Made by a program: the position numbers and the translations under genes. The notes beneath the pieces are model-generated. The model searched no databases. It was not told where the DNA came from and saw nothing but the letters and a program-made list of their open reading frames with translations. Source: DATJCV01 sp963707665 (GTDB lineage: Bacteria > Pseudomonadota > Gammaproteobacteria > Burkholderiales > Burkholderiaceae_D). Taken from it: a stretch of DNA of 64,000 nt. The stretch is from NCBI GenBank assembly GCA_963707665.1, contig CAVPQU010000011.1, positions 1 through 64,000 of the forward strand. The letters are read 5' to 3'. Shown here piece after piece: positions 1-9,147 of the stretch; the stretch's first letter is position 1, and each line of letters opens with the position of its first letter.

Positions 1-408
1 ATTCCCAGGGGAACGGGGCCCAGGGAAGCCCATCGGCTGCTCGCCCAAGATCCGCAGAGCCGGAAAATTCGCGCGCTATGGCTGTTCCTGCATGAGCTGG
101 GCGCTGTCAAGGATCCGTCCGAAGCCGCGCTGGCAGCCTACGTCAAGCGCATGACCAAGGTGGACGCGCTGCAGTGGACCAACGACCGGCAGCCCAAACG
201 TGTAATTGAGGCGCTGAAGAAATGGGCCATGCGGTTTTTGCCGCAGGCGGTCAAGGGATTGGAGCAGGAGGTCAGCGCGCTATCGTTGACGGACCTTGAT
301 CGGAATCGGCTCAATACCGCGTTGCATCGGGCAATACGCGCGGCACGTTCGATCCGATGCACGCCGCCTGGAAACTGTTGGTCGATTGAAAAAAGGAGTG
401 CCGGATGA
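1..408 (+). CDS. gemA: GemA/Gp16-like protein of a Mu-type prophage, 5' partial, probably frameshifted near its end
   Basis: The frame open from base 1 contains DPQSRKIRALWLFLHELGAV, then KDPSEAALAAYVKR and RQPKRVIEALKKW, which is the conserved core of the Mu GemA/Gp16 family (DUF1018). GemA is an early phage regulator that alters host transcription and supercoiling. The N-terminus lies before the window. Near base 330 the frame probably slips: the third frame continues as GTFDPMHAAWKLLVD and stops at 387-389, which looks like the natural C-terminus. The frame that stays open to 408 resembles nothing. It is followed by a mor-like remnant, as in Mu-like early regions. The family call is from motif memory; the slip is inferred. 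Confidence 0.72.
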   Translation: MPRGTGPREAHRLLAQDPQSRKIRALWLFLHELGAVKDPSEAALAAYVKRMTKVDALQWTNDRQPKRVIEALKKWAMRFLPQAVKGLEQEVSALSLTDLDRNRLNTALHRAIRAARSIRCTPPGNCWSIEKRSAG

Positions 409-485
409 AACCTGAGTCGCGCAGGGAGTCGCGGCATGAGCTTCTGGCGGCTCCGTCCGCGCATGGCGCCAAGATCCCTGGCTGA
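405..485 (+). pseudogene. Truncated Mor-like transcription activator remnant
   Basis: A good ribosome site (aaaggag) precedes an ATG giving MKPESRRESRHELLA followed by AHGAKI, which resembles the first residues of Mor/C-type activators found directly after gemA in Mu-like phages. The frame stops after 26 codons at a TGA (483-485). The same frame then stays open to a TAA at 658-660, but that downstream part shows no likeness to Mor and meets the stop of the convergent hydrolase gene. I read it as the broken last gene of a prophage remnant. The assignment rests on a short N-terminal match plus position. Confidence 0.4.
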
Positions 486-655
486 TGGATTTCTTGGGAT
501 GCTTTGTCGCGATCGGATGCTTATCAGGCGCCAAGCAGGGACGTCACCGTCGGCGTGATGGCGCAACACGATGGCATCGATCGCGAGCTTCAGCTGCGTA
601 TCAACCGAGTTGCGACTTTTTGCGTTTCGGGTGCGTTGCCGGACGAATCGGAGGG

Positions 656-1584
656 CTAAACCACCGTCACGACTGCGAACGCCGTTCTCCCGCTAATGCT
701 GGGGCTGCAACCGGTGATCGGGAGGGCTTCAATGCTGGCCGGCACTCGCACGGAGTGCCCGGTCAGATGCTCGAATTCGAGCGGATCGTGGGCGCAGAAT
801 ACGTCGACTTCGCCACCGTGCGCATGGCGCAGCTGGCGCAGGCGCTGCTGGTTGTCAAGGCGCGCCTTGCGGTCTTTTTCCAGCATGGTCTGGTACAGGC
901 GCAGGCCGGGCGTGCACCAGGGGTCCGCCATATCCATTTCACGGTGATAGAAATAGGCGTCGCCGGCTTGCAGCAGCCAGCGTTCCGGTGTCCGGATCGC
1001 GATGCCGGCGTGACCGAGGAGATGGCCGGGCAAGGGGACCAGCAGGATTTCCGGCGGCAGGCCGGCGATGTCGCGCACGCAATCGAAGCCGTACCAAGGT
1101 TCGCCACCGCCGGCACCGTACACTTGCCAGCGCGCGCGGCTGGACCATTGCTGCGGACGAAAGCGCTGACGGTCCATCCAGGTCTTTTGTGCCATCGCGT
1201 AATCGCGCTCCTGCTGCAGCATATGGATGGCGGCTGCGGATAATCGTCGAGCCCGCCAGCATGGTCGAAATCGAGGTGGGTGAGCACGATGTGTCGCACG
1301 TCGGCCGCCCGAAACCCGAGTCGTTCGATCTGGCGCACCGCTGTCATTTCTTCCCGAAAATCCGGACTGAGCAGCGCGAGGAAGAAAGTGCTCAAGCGGC
1401 TTTTCGGGTTGGCGACGTCGCGCAGGCCGAAACCGGTATCCACCGCGACCAGCCCTTGTTCGGTCTCGACCAGCAGGCAATGGCAACTCAATTCCCCGCG
1501 CCGCATAAGCGATGGCGTACGGCCATCCATCACTTTTCCGCCGAGCGGACAGGACGAAATGCAATTCAGATGATGCACGCGCAT
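656..1584 (-). CDS. Metallo-beta-lactamase-fold hydrolase (COG0491-like), one frameshift
   Basis: The N-terminal part (ATG at 1584, ribosome site AGGAG just upstream) carries the metal-binding motif HIVLTHLDFDHAGGL, the THxDxDH signature of MBL-fold hydrolases, around residue 105. After a break near 1235 the second frame continues with AAIHMLQQERDYA, then PGHLLGHAGI (further metal ligand His) and AGDAYFYHREMD (bridging Asp). One base seems to be missing, since family members read LDDFPHAA at this point. Joined length is about 309 residues. N-acyl-homoserine lactonases and glyoxalase-like enzymes share the fold, so the substrate cannot be named. No operon partner; it converges on the prophage remnant. 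Confidence 0.75.
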
Positions 1585-2188
1585 GGCGGTCTCCTACGGA
1601 CGAAATGCGCTGCACGGCGGTAACGGTATGGGCGGGCAACGCATGCAGACAGTTCCCGGCGTCAGGGTGTCGCGGAATCTGCATTACCGACTCACTGCGG
1701 CACGGTCGGTTCCGAATCGACGCCGACCCGTCATCTTGTCGTCGGCCTGCAAGAGTAGGGCCGGCGTGTTGCAGGCCCTCGGCACCGTTTGTGTACGGGG
1801 CTCGCATGTGGTGTCCGTTCGCGCGGCGCGGTGCTTTCAAAGTCGTCACATCGCAAGACCACAAAGCCGGTATTCATGCCAGTATCGTTGTGTGCGGCGC
1901 ATTGCACAATCGAGCACAGGGACGTATTTATAAAGACTCGACAATGGGTGCGGCGCACGTCGTATGCTACGGGTGAGTGATTCGCGTTCTGCTCCAGTCA
2001 CGGAAGTGTTGCCGACGTTTACGATGTCTGGAGTATGGCGTATAAGTCGCCATTTTATATCCGAAAAACATGGCGTGTGTAAGGAGTATGTGTCGGCATT
2101 GTCGACTATCAGTGGTGACGAGGCAATAGTTTTCGAATCCGGCCCAATATGAAATTGGCCTTGAACGGCTTTCAGGAGGGGAAAGATC
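1585..2188. other. Intergenic region with one ATACTCC element
   Basis: About 600 bases between the divergent hydrolase and alcohol dehydrogenase genes. Short frames here have no recognisable product. The only ordered feature seen is the paired ATACTCC repeat at 2030-2089. A strong ribosome site (aggagggg) lies just before the dehydrogenase ATG. Confidence 0.6.
2030..2089 (-). repeat. Paired ATACTCC element, copy A
   Basis: Read on the minus strand, ATACTCC (2089-2083) and ATACTCC (2036-2030) are 53 bp apart start to start, with TTTTTCGGATATAAAA between them and the CG at spacer positions 20-21. The spacing and the central CG are shared with four other copies in this window, at 7351, 14483, 38013 and 44922. 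Confidence 0.7.
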
Positions 2189-3316
2189 ATGGAGCAACGC
2201 GCCAAGGCGGTGATCTGCCGCCAACTGAATGCGGCCGGTGGTGGTGGAAGAAATCTTCGTCGAGGCGCCGCGCCGCGGCGAAGTGATGATCCGCCTCGCC
2301 GCGTGCGGCGTCTGCCACAGCGACCTGTCGGCGACCAACGGCACGATCCCGTTTCCGCCGCCGCTGATCCTCGGTCACGAAGGCGCGGGCGTCGTCGTCG
2401 AGGCGGGGCCGGGGATGGGCGTCACCGATTACCGGCTCGGCGATCCGGTGCTCGTCGTCGTTCGTCACCATGTGCGGCACCTGCCACTACTGCACGATCG
2501 GCCGGCCCGCGCTCTGCGACGTCGGCGGGCAAGACGCTGTACACGCTGCCGTCTGGCCAGCTGCGCACGCCCGATCGTGGCCGGCAAGCCGCTCAACGTC
2601 TTCTCCGGCTGCGGCGTGATGGCCGAATACGCGACGCTGTCGACGATGTGGTCAAGATCATCTGCCGAGGTTGCCGCTCGACAGGCGGCGGCGCTGGTCG
2701 GCTGCGGCGTGATGACCGGCGTTCTGCGCGGCGACCAACACCGCCGAGGTCGAGCCGGGAGCGAGGCGGTCGGTGTTCGGCTGCGGCGGCGTCGGCCTGT
2801 CGGCGATCCAGGGCGCGCAGGTGCCGGGCGCCGCGATGATCGTCGCCGTCGACGTCGACGATTTCAAGCTCGGACTGGCGACGCCGATGGGCGCCACGCA
2901 CATCGTCAACAGCCGGAGCGAAGAGAACGTCGTCAAGACGATGAAGAAGCTGACCGGCGGGCGGCGTCGACTATGCGTTCGAATGCGTCGGCTTCGGCGA
3001 GCATTGGCGGCGCAGGCTTACGGCGTGCTGCGCAAGGCCGGCACCGCGGTGGTGGTCGGCGTCGCGCGAGCCGAAGGACATGACGTCGCATCCGCACCGC
3101 GAGCCTCACCTTCGAGGAAAAGACGCATCACCGGCAGTTACTTCGGCTCGGCGCGGCCGCGCGACGACGTGCCGCGCATCCTCGGCCTGTACCGCGAGCG
3201 GCCGCGTGAAGCTCGACGAACTGATCACGCGCACCTACACGATCGACGAGGCGCCGCAGGCGTTCGCCGACCTCGAGGCGGGTCGCAACGCGCGCGGCGT
3301 CATCGTTTTTGAGTGA
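2189..3316 (+). pseudogene. Zinc-dependent alcohol dehydrogenase, broken by many single-base insertions
   Basis: Across three frames the whole length of a medium-chain zinc alcohol dehydrogenase can be followed: CGVCHSDLSATNG (catalytic zinc Cys), LGHEGAGVVVEAG, MCGTCHYC (structural zinc cysteines), FGCGGVGLSAIQGAQV (NAD-binding GxGxxG) and the end LDELITRTYTIDEAPQAF. It starts MEQRAKAVICRQLNAA after an AGGAGGGG site. At least ten one-base changes break the frame, nearly all an extra G or C beside CG, for example near 2234, 2461, 2530, 2580, 2958, 3070, 3090 and 3207. No stop codons lie inside the correct frame segments, so the gene is probably intact in the organism. An aldehyde dehydrogenase follows 27 bp downstream, suggesting two-step alcohol oxidation. 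It looks richer in G+C than its neighbours. Confidence 0.8.
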
Positions 3317-3343
3317 AACAAAACTGGAATGGAGGGCAACACC

Positions 3344-4778
3344 ATGCAGAACCGCGACACCCTGTATATCAATGGCAAATGGGTCCGGCCGTCCGGCAAG
3401 AACACGATAGCGGTCATCAATGCCTCGACCGAAGAGGTGATGGCGACCATTCCCGACGGCGATGAGCAGGATGCGCAGGCGGCGGTGGCCGCCGCGCGCG
3501 CCGCCTTCGACAGCTGGAGCTCGACCACGCCGGCAGCAGCGTGGCGAGTTCCTGGGCAAGATCCAGGCTGGACTGAAGGCGCGGGGCGAAGAACTGGCGC
3601 AAATTATTGCCGGCGAAGTCGGCATGCCGCTCAAGCTGGCGGCGCAAATCCAGGTCGGTTCGCCGGTCGCCAACTTCGGCTACTACGCGAAGATGGTGCA
3701 AGATTTTGCATGGGAAGAGACTACCGGCAATTCACGCGTGGTGCGCGAGCCGGTCGGCGTCGTGGTCTGCATCACGCCGTGGAATTATCCGTTGCACCAG
3801 ATTGCGGCCAAGGTCGCGGCAGCTCTGGCCGCTGGCTGCACGGTGGTGCTGAAGCCGTCCGAAGTGGCGCCGCTGAATGCCTTCGTGCTGGCCGAGGTGA
3901 TCGATGCCGCCGGCCTGCCGCCCGGCGTATTCAACCTGGTGAGCGGCGCCGGAGCGGTGATCGGCGAGGCGCTGGTGGCGCATCCGGAGGTCGACATGAT
4001 TTCCTTTACCGGCTCGACCCGCGCCGGCAAGCGTATTTCCGAAGTGGCTGCCGCCACCGTCAAACGGGTCGCGCTGGAGTTGGGCGGCAAGTCGGCGTCC
4101 GTCATTCTGGAGGATGCCGATCTGCCTGCTGCGGTCAAGGGTACGGTGAACGCCTGCTTCCTGAACAGCGGCCAGACCTGTTCCGCCCATACCCGCATGC
4201 TGGTGCCGGAATCGCGTTATGACGAGGCGGCAAGAATCGCGGTGGAAGTCGCGCAAAAATTCACGGTGGGCGATCCGTTCGGCGGCAACGCCCGGCTTGG
4301 CCCGCTGGTATCGGCGGCGCAGCGCGAGCGGGTGCGCGGCTATATCCGCAAAGGCATCGAGGAGGGCGCCGAACTGCTGCATGGCGGCCCGGAGGCGCCG
4401 GCCGATCTGCCCACCGGCTACTACGTGCAGCCAACCGTTTTCGGCCGCGTCAAACCGGACAGCACGATAGCGCAGGAAGAAATTTTCGGGCCGGTGCTGT
4501 CTATCATCACTTACCGCGACGAAGACGAAGCGGTCCGGATCGCCAATGACACGCCATACGGGCTGGCCGGCGGCGTCTGGGCGGCGACCGACGAGCGCGC
4601 GCAGCAAGTGGCGCGGCGACTGCGCACCGGCCAGGTCGATATCAACGGCGGCGCGTTCAACTTGTTTGCACCGTTTGGCGGCTACAAGCAGTCCGGGCGC
4701 GGGCGCGAAATGGGGCCATACGGGCTGGAGGAATTCCTGGAATACAAGTCGCTGCAGTTCCGGCCCGCGGCGAAGTAG
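3344..4778 (+). CDS. NAD(P)-dependent aldehyde dehydrogenase, one frameshift
   Basis: Oxidises an aldehyde to the acid, probably the product of the alcohol dehydrogenase just upstream. The ATG at 3344 has GGAGGG ten bases before it. The N-terminus reads MQNRDTLYINGKWVRPSG; the middle has ITPWNYPLHQIAAKVAAAL (NAD-binding loop), FTGSTRAGKRI, the general-base Glu in ALELGGKSA and the catalytic Cys in NSGQTCSAHTRM; the end has PFGGYKQSGRGREMG. Near 3540 an extra g shifts the frame: removing it gives TTPAARGEFLGKIQAG. About 477 residues, normal for the superfamily. Betaine-aldehyde-type enzymes are close relatives, but the substrate cannot be fixed. Confidence 0.88.
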
Positions 4779-4863
4779 GCCATCAGCCTGATGAAAAGGT
4801 CTGCTCGCCTGCGCAAACGCAGCTCCGCACGCGGGCTGTATTGTTTGCCTTTCACGCCGCTGT

Positions 4864-4949
4864 GGGAATGCATGCATTCCCGCCCCCTTGCAGAACGCAT
4901 CTGCGCTGGTAAGCGTAGACCGTTCTGCAGGCGGACAGCATGCTGTCCG
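4864..4949. repeat. Cluster of perfect palindromes and a long hairpin
   Basis: Three dyads lie in 86 bases. An 18-bp perfect palindrome, GGGAATGCATGCATTCCC, is at 4864-4881. A hairpin spans 4889-4929, with outer arms TGCAGAACG/CGTTCTGCA and inner arms TCTGCGCT/AGCGTAGA around GGTA. A second 18-bp perfect palindrome, CGGACAGCATGCTGTCCG, is at 4932-4949. CCCGCGGG follows at 4967-4974. It lies downstream of the aldehyde dehydrogenase and upstream of the DUF3820 gene. No T-run follows, so it is not a standard terminator. It could be a REP-like unit or structured RNA. Confidence 0.6.
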
Positions 4950-5025
4950 AAACCCCTGCATCACCTCCCGCGGGAACGACAGAAAAAGCGGGCAGCAGCG
5001 CATTACGGCATAAGCAAAATTCACC

Positions 5026-5238
5026 ATGAATCCTGAATACCTGAAGCTGCTGGTCACGCGTGAAATGCCTTACGGTAAATACAAGGGGCGGTTGATTGCG
5101 GATTTGCCCGCACATTACCTCGGCTGGCTGGCGCGTACCGGATTTCCTAAAGGTGAACTGGGCGGCCTGCTGGCCTTGATGTACGAACTCGACCATAACG
5201 CCCTGCGGCGTCTGCTGGACCCTTTGCGCAATCAATAG
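5026..5238 (+). CDS. DUF3820 family small protein
   Basis: A 70-residue protein with the DUF3820 hallmark MPYGKYKGRLIADLP followed by YLGWLARTGFPKGELG. Family members are small soluble proteins, some labelled putative quorum-sensing-regulated virulence factors, without a proven role. The ATG at 5026 starts MNPEYLKLLVTREMP; the upstream region is weak in ribosome sites. The next gene is convergent. Confidence 0.8.
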   Translation: MNPEYLKLLVTREMPYGKYKGRLIADLPAHYLGWLARTGFPKGELGGLLALMYELDHNALRRLLDPLRNQ

Positions 5239-5326
5239 GTAGCGGCTCGGCGAGGAGTCATTGAGATTGCCTGCCTGCGTCGGGCAAGTGCGCCGCCTCG
5301 GCCGGATGAATTTAGTCTGCCCGCGT

Positions 5327-5743
5327 TCAGCGGGCAGCGGGGCCGGAAACAACCGGCAAGCCCGCCTTTTTCCAGGCAACCATGCCGCCTTCGATATTGG
5401 AGGCCGTGCTAAAGCCGGCTTGCTGAAGCTGCTTGACCGCCTTTGCCGAACGGCTGCCGGAGTGGCAGATCAATACCACCGGCTTATTTTTGTAGCCCTC
5501 GAGTTCCGGCAGTCGCTGCTGCAATTGGCCGAGTGGAATCAAAACGCTACCAGGCGCATGTCCTTGTGCATATTCGTCGCTTTCGCGCACGTCGATCAAC
5601 AGCGCGCCACTGCTTTGTAGCGCTGCAGCCTGCTGAACATCAACTGTGTGCGGCGTGCCGGTGACATCCGCTGCTGCACTGGATGCCGCAATGGCGAGCA
5701 ATAGGCTGGCCAGAAGGGATTTGAGCAGATTGAGGTTCATCAT
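5327..5743 (-). CDS. Secreted rhodanese-domain sulfurtransferase
   Basis: A 138-residue protein with a cleavable-looking signal peptide (MMNLNLLKSLLASLLLAIAA, cut after SSAAA) and a single rhodanese domain. It shows LIDVRESDEYAQGHAPGSVL and the active-site loop CHSGSRSAK, whose Cys carries the persulfide, ending EGGMVAWKKAGLPV. Predicted to act in the periplasm on sulfane sulfur. The start is taken at the paired ATG at 5743; an upstream extension of the frame has no signal sequence. It stands alone between convergent and divergent genes, so the substrate is unknown. Confidence 0.87.
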   Translation of the reverse strand: MMNLNLLKSLLASLLLAIAASSAAADVTGTPHTVDVQQAAALQSSGALLIDVRESDEYAQGHAPGSVLIPLGQLQQRLPELEGYKNKPVVLICHSGSRSAKAVKQLQQAGFSTASNIEGGMVAWKKAGLPVVSGPAAR

Positions 5744-6014
5744 GGCGGCTTGCGAGTAAGGAAGTGATTTTAAGTATAGCAAGGCATTGCGCCCATGCCA
5801 GCGCCGTTTGGCCGAACAGTCCTGCAGCGCAAGTGCGTGTTCGCATGCGCTCGATAATTGCAAAAAATCAACAGAAGTCACAAGGCAAATCGTAGAATCA
5901 GCAAGGTGGTGTCTGCATGGCGGTGCGCATGGGTGCTCAAGGCGCAAAAGGGCAAGAGGAGCAATTCTGTCATGTTCGTCGTTTCTTATATCGAGTCGAT
6001 AGGAGAAAGGCTTC

Positions 6015-6917
6015 ATGAAACGCTGGACCAAATGGATTGCAGGACTGCTTGGCTTGATTGTCTTGCTGCTGGCCGGCGCCGTCGTGCTCGGCAAGCATCT
6101 GGCCGAGCAAAAGCGCGAGCGCCAGGTTGCCGTCACCGTGCAACCGGTGATGCTGCCCACCGACCTCGCCAGCATCGAACGCGGGCGCTATCTATACCTT
6201 TCACGTAGCTGTGCCGAATGCCATGGCGCCAATGGCGGCGGTCGGGATTTCGTGAATGACGGCAAGGGAACCCGCATGGCCGCCCCCAATATCAGTCCGG
6301 GTGCCGGCAATGTGGTCAGCGCCTACACGCCGCAGGATTGGGTGCGCACCATCCGCCACGGTGTCAAGCCGGACGGCCGCCCGCTCTTCATCATGCCGAG
6401 CGAAGAATACAACCAACTGACCGACGCCGACCTTGGGGCGCTGGTGGCGTATGTGCGCAGCCTGCCCCCGGTTAGCGGCGGCGGCGCGGTGTTCGATTTG
6501 CCGTTGCCAATGGAGGTCTTGTACGGCTTTGGCCTGATTCCGGATGCCGCGCAAATCATCGACCATTCGCGTCCGCCGCCCACCCCGTTGCCGGCGGCGA
6601 TCACGGTGGCACACGGCGCCTACGTGGCCAACATGTGCATTGGCTGTCATGGGCCCGGGTTATCGGGCGGGAAAATTCCTGGCGGTTCACCTGACTGGCC
6701 GGCCGCCGCCAATCTGACGCCGGGTGAGGGCAGCGCCATGCCGCACTACAAGGATGCAGCGCAATTCGTTGCCATGCTGCGCACCGGCAAGCGTCCCGAC
6801 GGCAGCGCCATTCAGGCCATGCCGTTCGGCGCGTTGCGTGAACTCAGCGACATCGATGCCCACGCCGTGTATGCGTACTTGCAGACGGTCGCACCGAAGT
6901 CGCATGGCCAGCGCTGA
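6015..6917 (+). CDS. Membrane-anchored diheme cytochrome c
   Basis: A 300-residue protein with an N-terminal anchor (WIAGLLGLIVLLLAGAVVLG, residues 7-26) and two class I cytochrome c domains, with heme motifs CAECH near residue 66 and CIGCH near 213. Distal Met ligands are likely in the IMPSEEYNQL and QAMPFGAL segments. The ATG follows the ribosome site AGGAGAAAG. Such proteins pass electrons from periplasmic dehydrogenases to the respiratory chain, and they resemble the cytochrome subunits of alcohol or gluconate dehydrogenases. No dehydrogenase partner is adjacent, so the donor is unknown. Confidence 0.86.
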   Translation: MKRWTKWIAGLLGLIVLLLAGAVVLGKHLAEQKRERQVAVTVQPVMLPTDLASIERGRYLYLSRSCAECHGANGGGRDFVNDGKGTRMAAPNISPGAGNVVSAYTPQDWVRTIRHGVKPDGRPLFIMPSEEYNQLTDADLGALVAYVRSLPPVSGGGAVFDLPLPMEVLYGFGLIPDAAQIIDHSRPPPTPLPAAITVAHGAYVANMCIGCHGPGLSGGKIPGGSPDWPAAANLTPGEGSAMPHYKDAAQFVAMLRTGKRPDGSAIQAMPFGALRELSDIDAHAVYAYLQTVAPKSHGQR

Positions 6918-7624
6918 CCATCCAGGCCGCTCAATGCCCGGTCGGCAGCAATTCGCAATTTCCCGATTCGGGTCGGTTGCGCCTGCCCAATGGTGATTGC
7001 AGTCCTCTTGCGCTGCTAGACGCCCGAACGCGTGATCTGAGCCCAGAGTCGGTTTAAACGCTCAAGAGCGATATCGCGCTAGGTCAAATCGGGCCGGTCC
7101 ACCCTCGCCAACAAGAATACGCCGCTTCGCCCGATCATCGAATTCGACATGCCGGTGGACGGCCGCCGTCTGGCAACAGGCAACCGGCAGCCGGCGTCGT
7201 TTTTGAAATGCTGGAACTGCATCGTCAGCGGCAGATCGGAGATGTTATGCCCGGCGCTGAAAATGGCGCTGCGCATTGCTGCCAGACATGAGCAATCCGT
7301 GGTAGCTAGTATGCTCCGTATCGCAGTGTTGAGCGACGGTCGTTATTCATATACTCCATCATATATAGCTGAAATACGGCGGTTAAACGGTCGATATTTG
7401 CATATACTCATCGATTATTCATAAACAAGAGTGCTGGAGTGAAGCTGACGGCACTGCTTATCACCAAAAAAGTGGCACCTGAAAACCATGACTGCGTCCA
7501 CCACTGCCCAGTGAGTCACCGGACGCTGTTTCAGATCAGGGCCAACGAGACTGGCAAGCCAATATGAAAGTGGGCGGAACGGGTTTCAGGCCACGGCCTG
7601 AATCCGAGCGCCAGGAGGATTGCC
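6918..7624. other. Long intergenic region with one ATACTCC element
   Basis: About 700 bases between the cytochrome and CBS genes. Short open frames show no recognisable protein. It holds the paired repeat at 7351-7410, with a near match (ATGCTCC) at 7311. A ribosome site AGGAGG lies before the CBS gene. Confidence 0.55.
7351..7410 (+). repeat. Paired ATACTCC element, copy B
   Basis: ATACTCC at 7351-7357 and the variant ATACTCA at 7404-7410 are 53 bp apart. Both follow CAT or CATAT, and CGG sits at spacer positions 20-22, as in the other copies. Positioned 215 bp before the CBS gene. Confidence 0.65.
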
Positions 7625-8074
7625 ATGGCAATCAAGGAATGTTGCAAGGTAGGCGTCGTCTCCTGCGAAGCCGATGCTTCACTATCGGCAGTGGCCGCAT
7701 TGATGCGCCAACACCATGTCGGAGACGTCGTCATCACCGAAACCAGGGAGGGCGAAAACGTCCCCATTGGAATCATTACCGACCGCGACATTGTGATCGA
7801 AACGGTTGCGCTGCAATTGGATCCGCAGGCGTTTACCGCCGGCGATTTCATGAGCCACCCGGTTGTGACGGTATCCGAAGAGGCTGGCTTTGTTGAAACA
7901 TTGCGCCTGATGCGCGATCACAAGATACGCCGGATGCCGGTTGTGACAGTGGCCGGCGCCTTGTATGGGATTGTGACCGCTGACGACGTCGTCAATTTGC
8001 TGACTTCGGAATTGTCGCTGATGACCGATGCGGTTTTTGCGCAAGCGGTGCAGGAAGCGCGCGTACGCAAGTGA
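7625..8074 (+). CDS. CBS-domain protein
   Basis: A 149-residue protein made of two CBS repeats: residues 8-60 (ASLSAVAALMRQHHVGDVVI, then IGIITDRDIVIE) and 76-130 (FVETLRLMRDHKIRRMPVV, then YGIVTADDVVNLL). Paired CBS repeats fold into a Bateman module that binds adenine nucleotides and regulates partner proteins. There is no other domain, so it probably senses energy charge for an unknown partner. ATG at 7625 has AGGAGG ahead of it. The next gene follows about 100 bp downstream on the same strand. Confidence 0.88.
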   Translation: MAIKECCKVGVVSCEADASLSAVAALMRQHHVGDVVITETREGENVPIGIITDRDIVIETVALQLDPQAFTAGDFMSHPVVTVSEEAGFVETLRLMRDHKIRRMPVVTVAGALYGIVTADDVVNLLTSELSLMTDAVFAQAVQEARVRK

Positions 8075-8175
8075 CGGCACCGGGACGGTGCCGACGTTCT
8101 GCGATCAGTTCTCGGTGCCTCTCCATGGGCGGGCCTGCCCGCTTTTCCTCTGCCTGTTGTTTCAGGAGAGCATCA

Positions 8176-8682
8176 ATGAAAGCCACTCGTTCCCCACCGT
8201 CCGCCACTTTGCAGGGACGGCATCTGGATTTACCCGATAACTCGGTCCACGATCCCTACCAGGAGCGCGAGAAACTGTCCGAACCTACGCTCTGCGGTGA
8301 TTGTGGTGCCGTTTACCGTGACGGCCGCTGGCAATGGCTGGCGCCGCCGGCGAATGCCGCACGCACCCGATGTGCGGCGTGTCACCGGATTGCCGACCGG
8401 CTGCCAGCCGGCTACTTGGCGATCGAGGGCCTGTTTGCACACGAACACCGCGACGAATTGCTGAGTCTTGCCCGCAATGTGGAAGCCCGCGAAAAGAGTG
8501 AGCATCCGCTGCAACGCATCATGGCGGTCGACGAGCAGGGCGACGGCAAGCTCATGATCACGACCACCGACATCCACCTGGCGCGCGGACTCGGCGAAGC
8601 GCTGCACCGAGCATACAAAGGCGAGCTCAACTTTCATTACAATAAGGGCGAATACCTGTTGCGGGTGCGCTGGGAGCGCTAA
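8176..8682 (+). CDS. Conserved zinc-ribbon protein, BCAM0308-like
   Basis: A 168-residue protein with two Cys pairs forming a probable zinc ribbon, CGDCGAVYRDGRW and CAACHRIADRLPAGYL, then LEGLFAHEHRDELL-type sequence and a C-terminal half (GDGKLMITTTDIHLARGLGE, FHYNKGEYLLRVRWER) similar to uncharacterised proteins annotated BCAM0308 family. The ATG at 8176 has CAGGAGAG upstream and is preferred over the longer frame from 8071. The function is unknown. It may be co-transcribed with the CBS gene. The family name is from memory and moderately sure. Confidence 0.65.
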   Translation: MKATRSPPSATLQGRHLDLPDNSVHDPYQEREKLSEPTLCGDCGAVYRDGRWQWLAPPANAARTRCAACHRIADRLPAGYLAIEGLFAHEHRDELLSLARNVEAREKSEHPLQRIMAVDEQGDGKLMITTTDIHLARGLGEALHRAYKGELNFHYNKGEYLLRVRWER

Positions 8683-9147
8683 TACCGGCACGCATACAAC
8701 GTACGCGGCACCGCTTACTGCCGGCGTCCGCTACCCCGCTTCACTTTTCCGGCGGCTTGGACAATGGCTGTATTGGCGTCTGCGCCGATCTCTTGCCGAT
8801 GCCTGAACGATTTCCCTGCATAAACGCAAAAGGGCAGTGCCTGCTATGGCATGAGCACTTGGCGATCCTGAGTCAGCGACCTGGATTCCAGCCAGGGATC
8901 GGCGAACCACATTGGATTAAATACGGGCTTTATTGATCGTTGGCTCGCCGTCACTGGTCACGTCACTTCCCGCGAAACATCGCCAAAAATTTTTTAAATC
9001 ACAACATCCCATGTTCACTGGCCGTGTTGAAATTGATAACAAATGACAGGATTGCTGCGATCACTCCGGTGTTGGCGTAGACGACCGCTCCGACGTTAGA
9101 GAAGAGTCATGCAGGGCGAGGGCGCCAGCCGGCGTTACACTGAGCAT
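8683..9147. other. Intergenic region, nothing recognised
   Basis: About 460 bases without a convincing frame, RNA gene or clear dyad. The gene that follows has an unusually weak ribosome site. Confidence 0.5.

Noticed and set aside
483..660. Read-through of TGA at 483 as a recoded (selenocysteine-like) codon in the mor remnant
   Set aside because: The downstream frame shows no likeness to Mor and there is no recoding structure; a plain truncation explains it.
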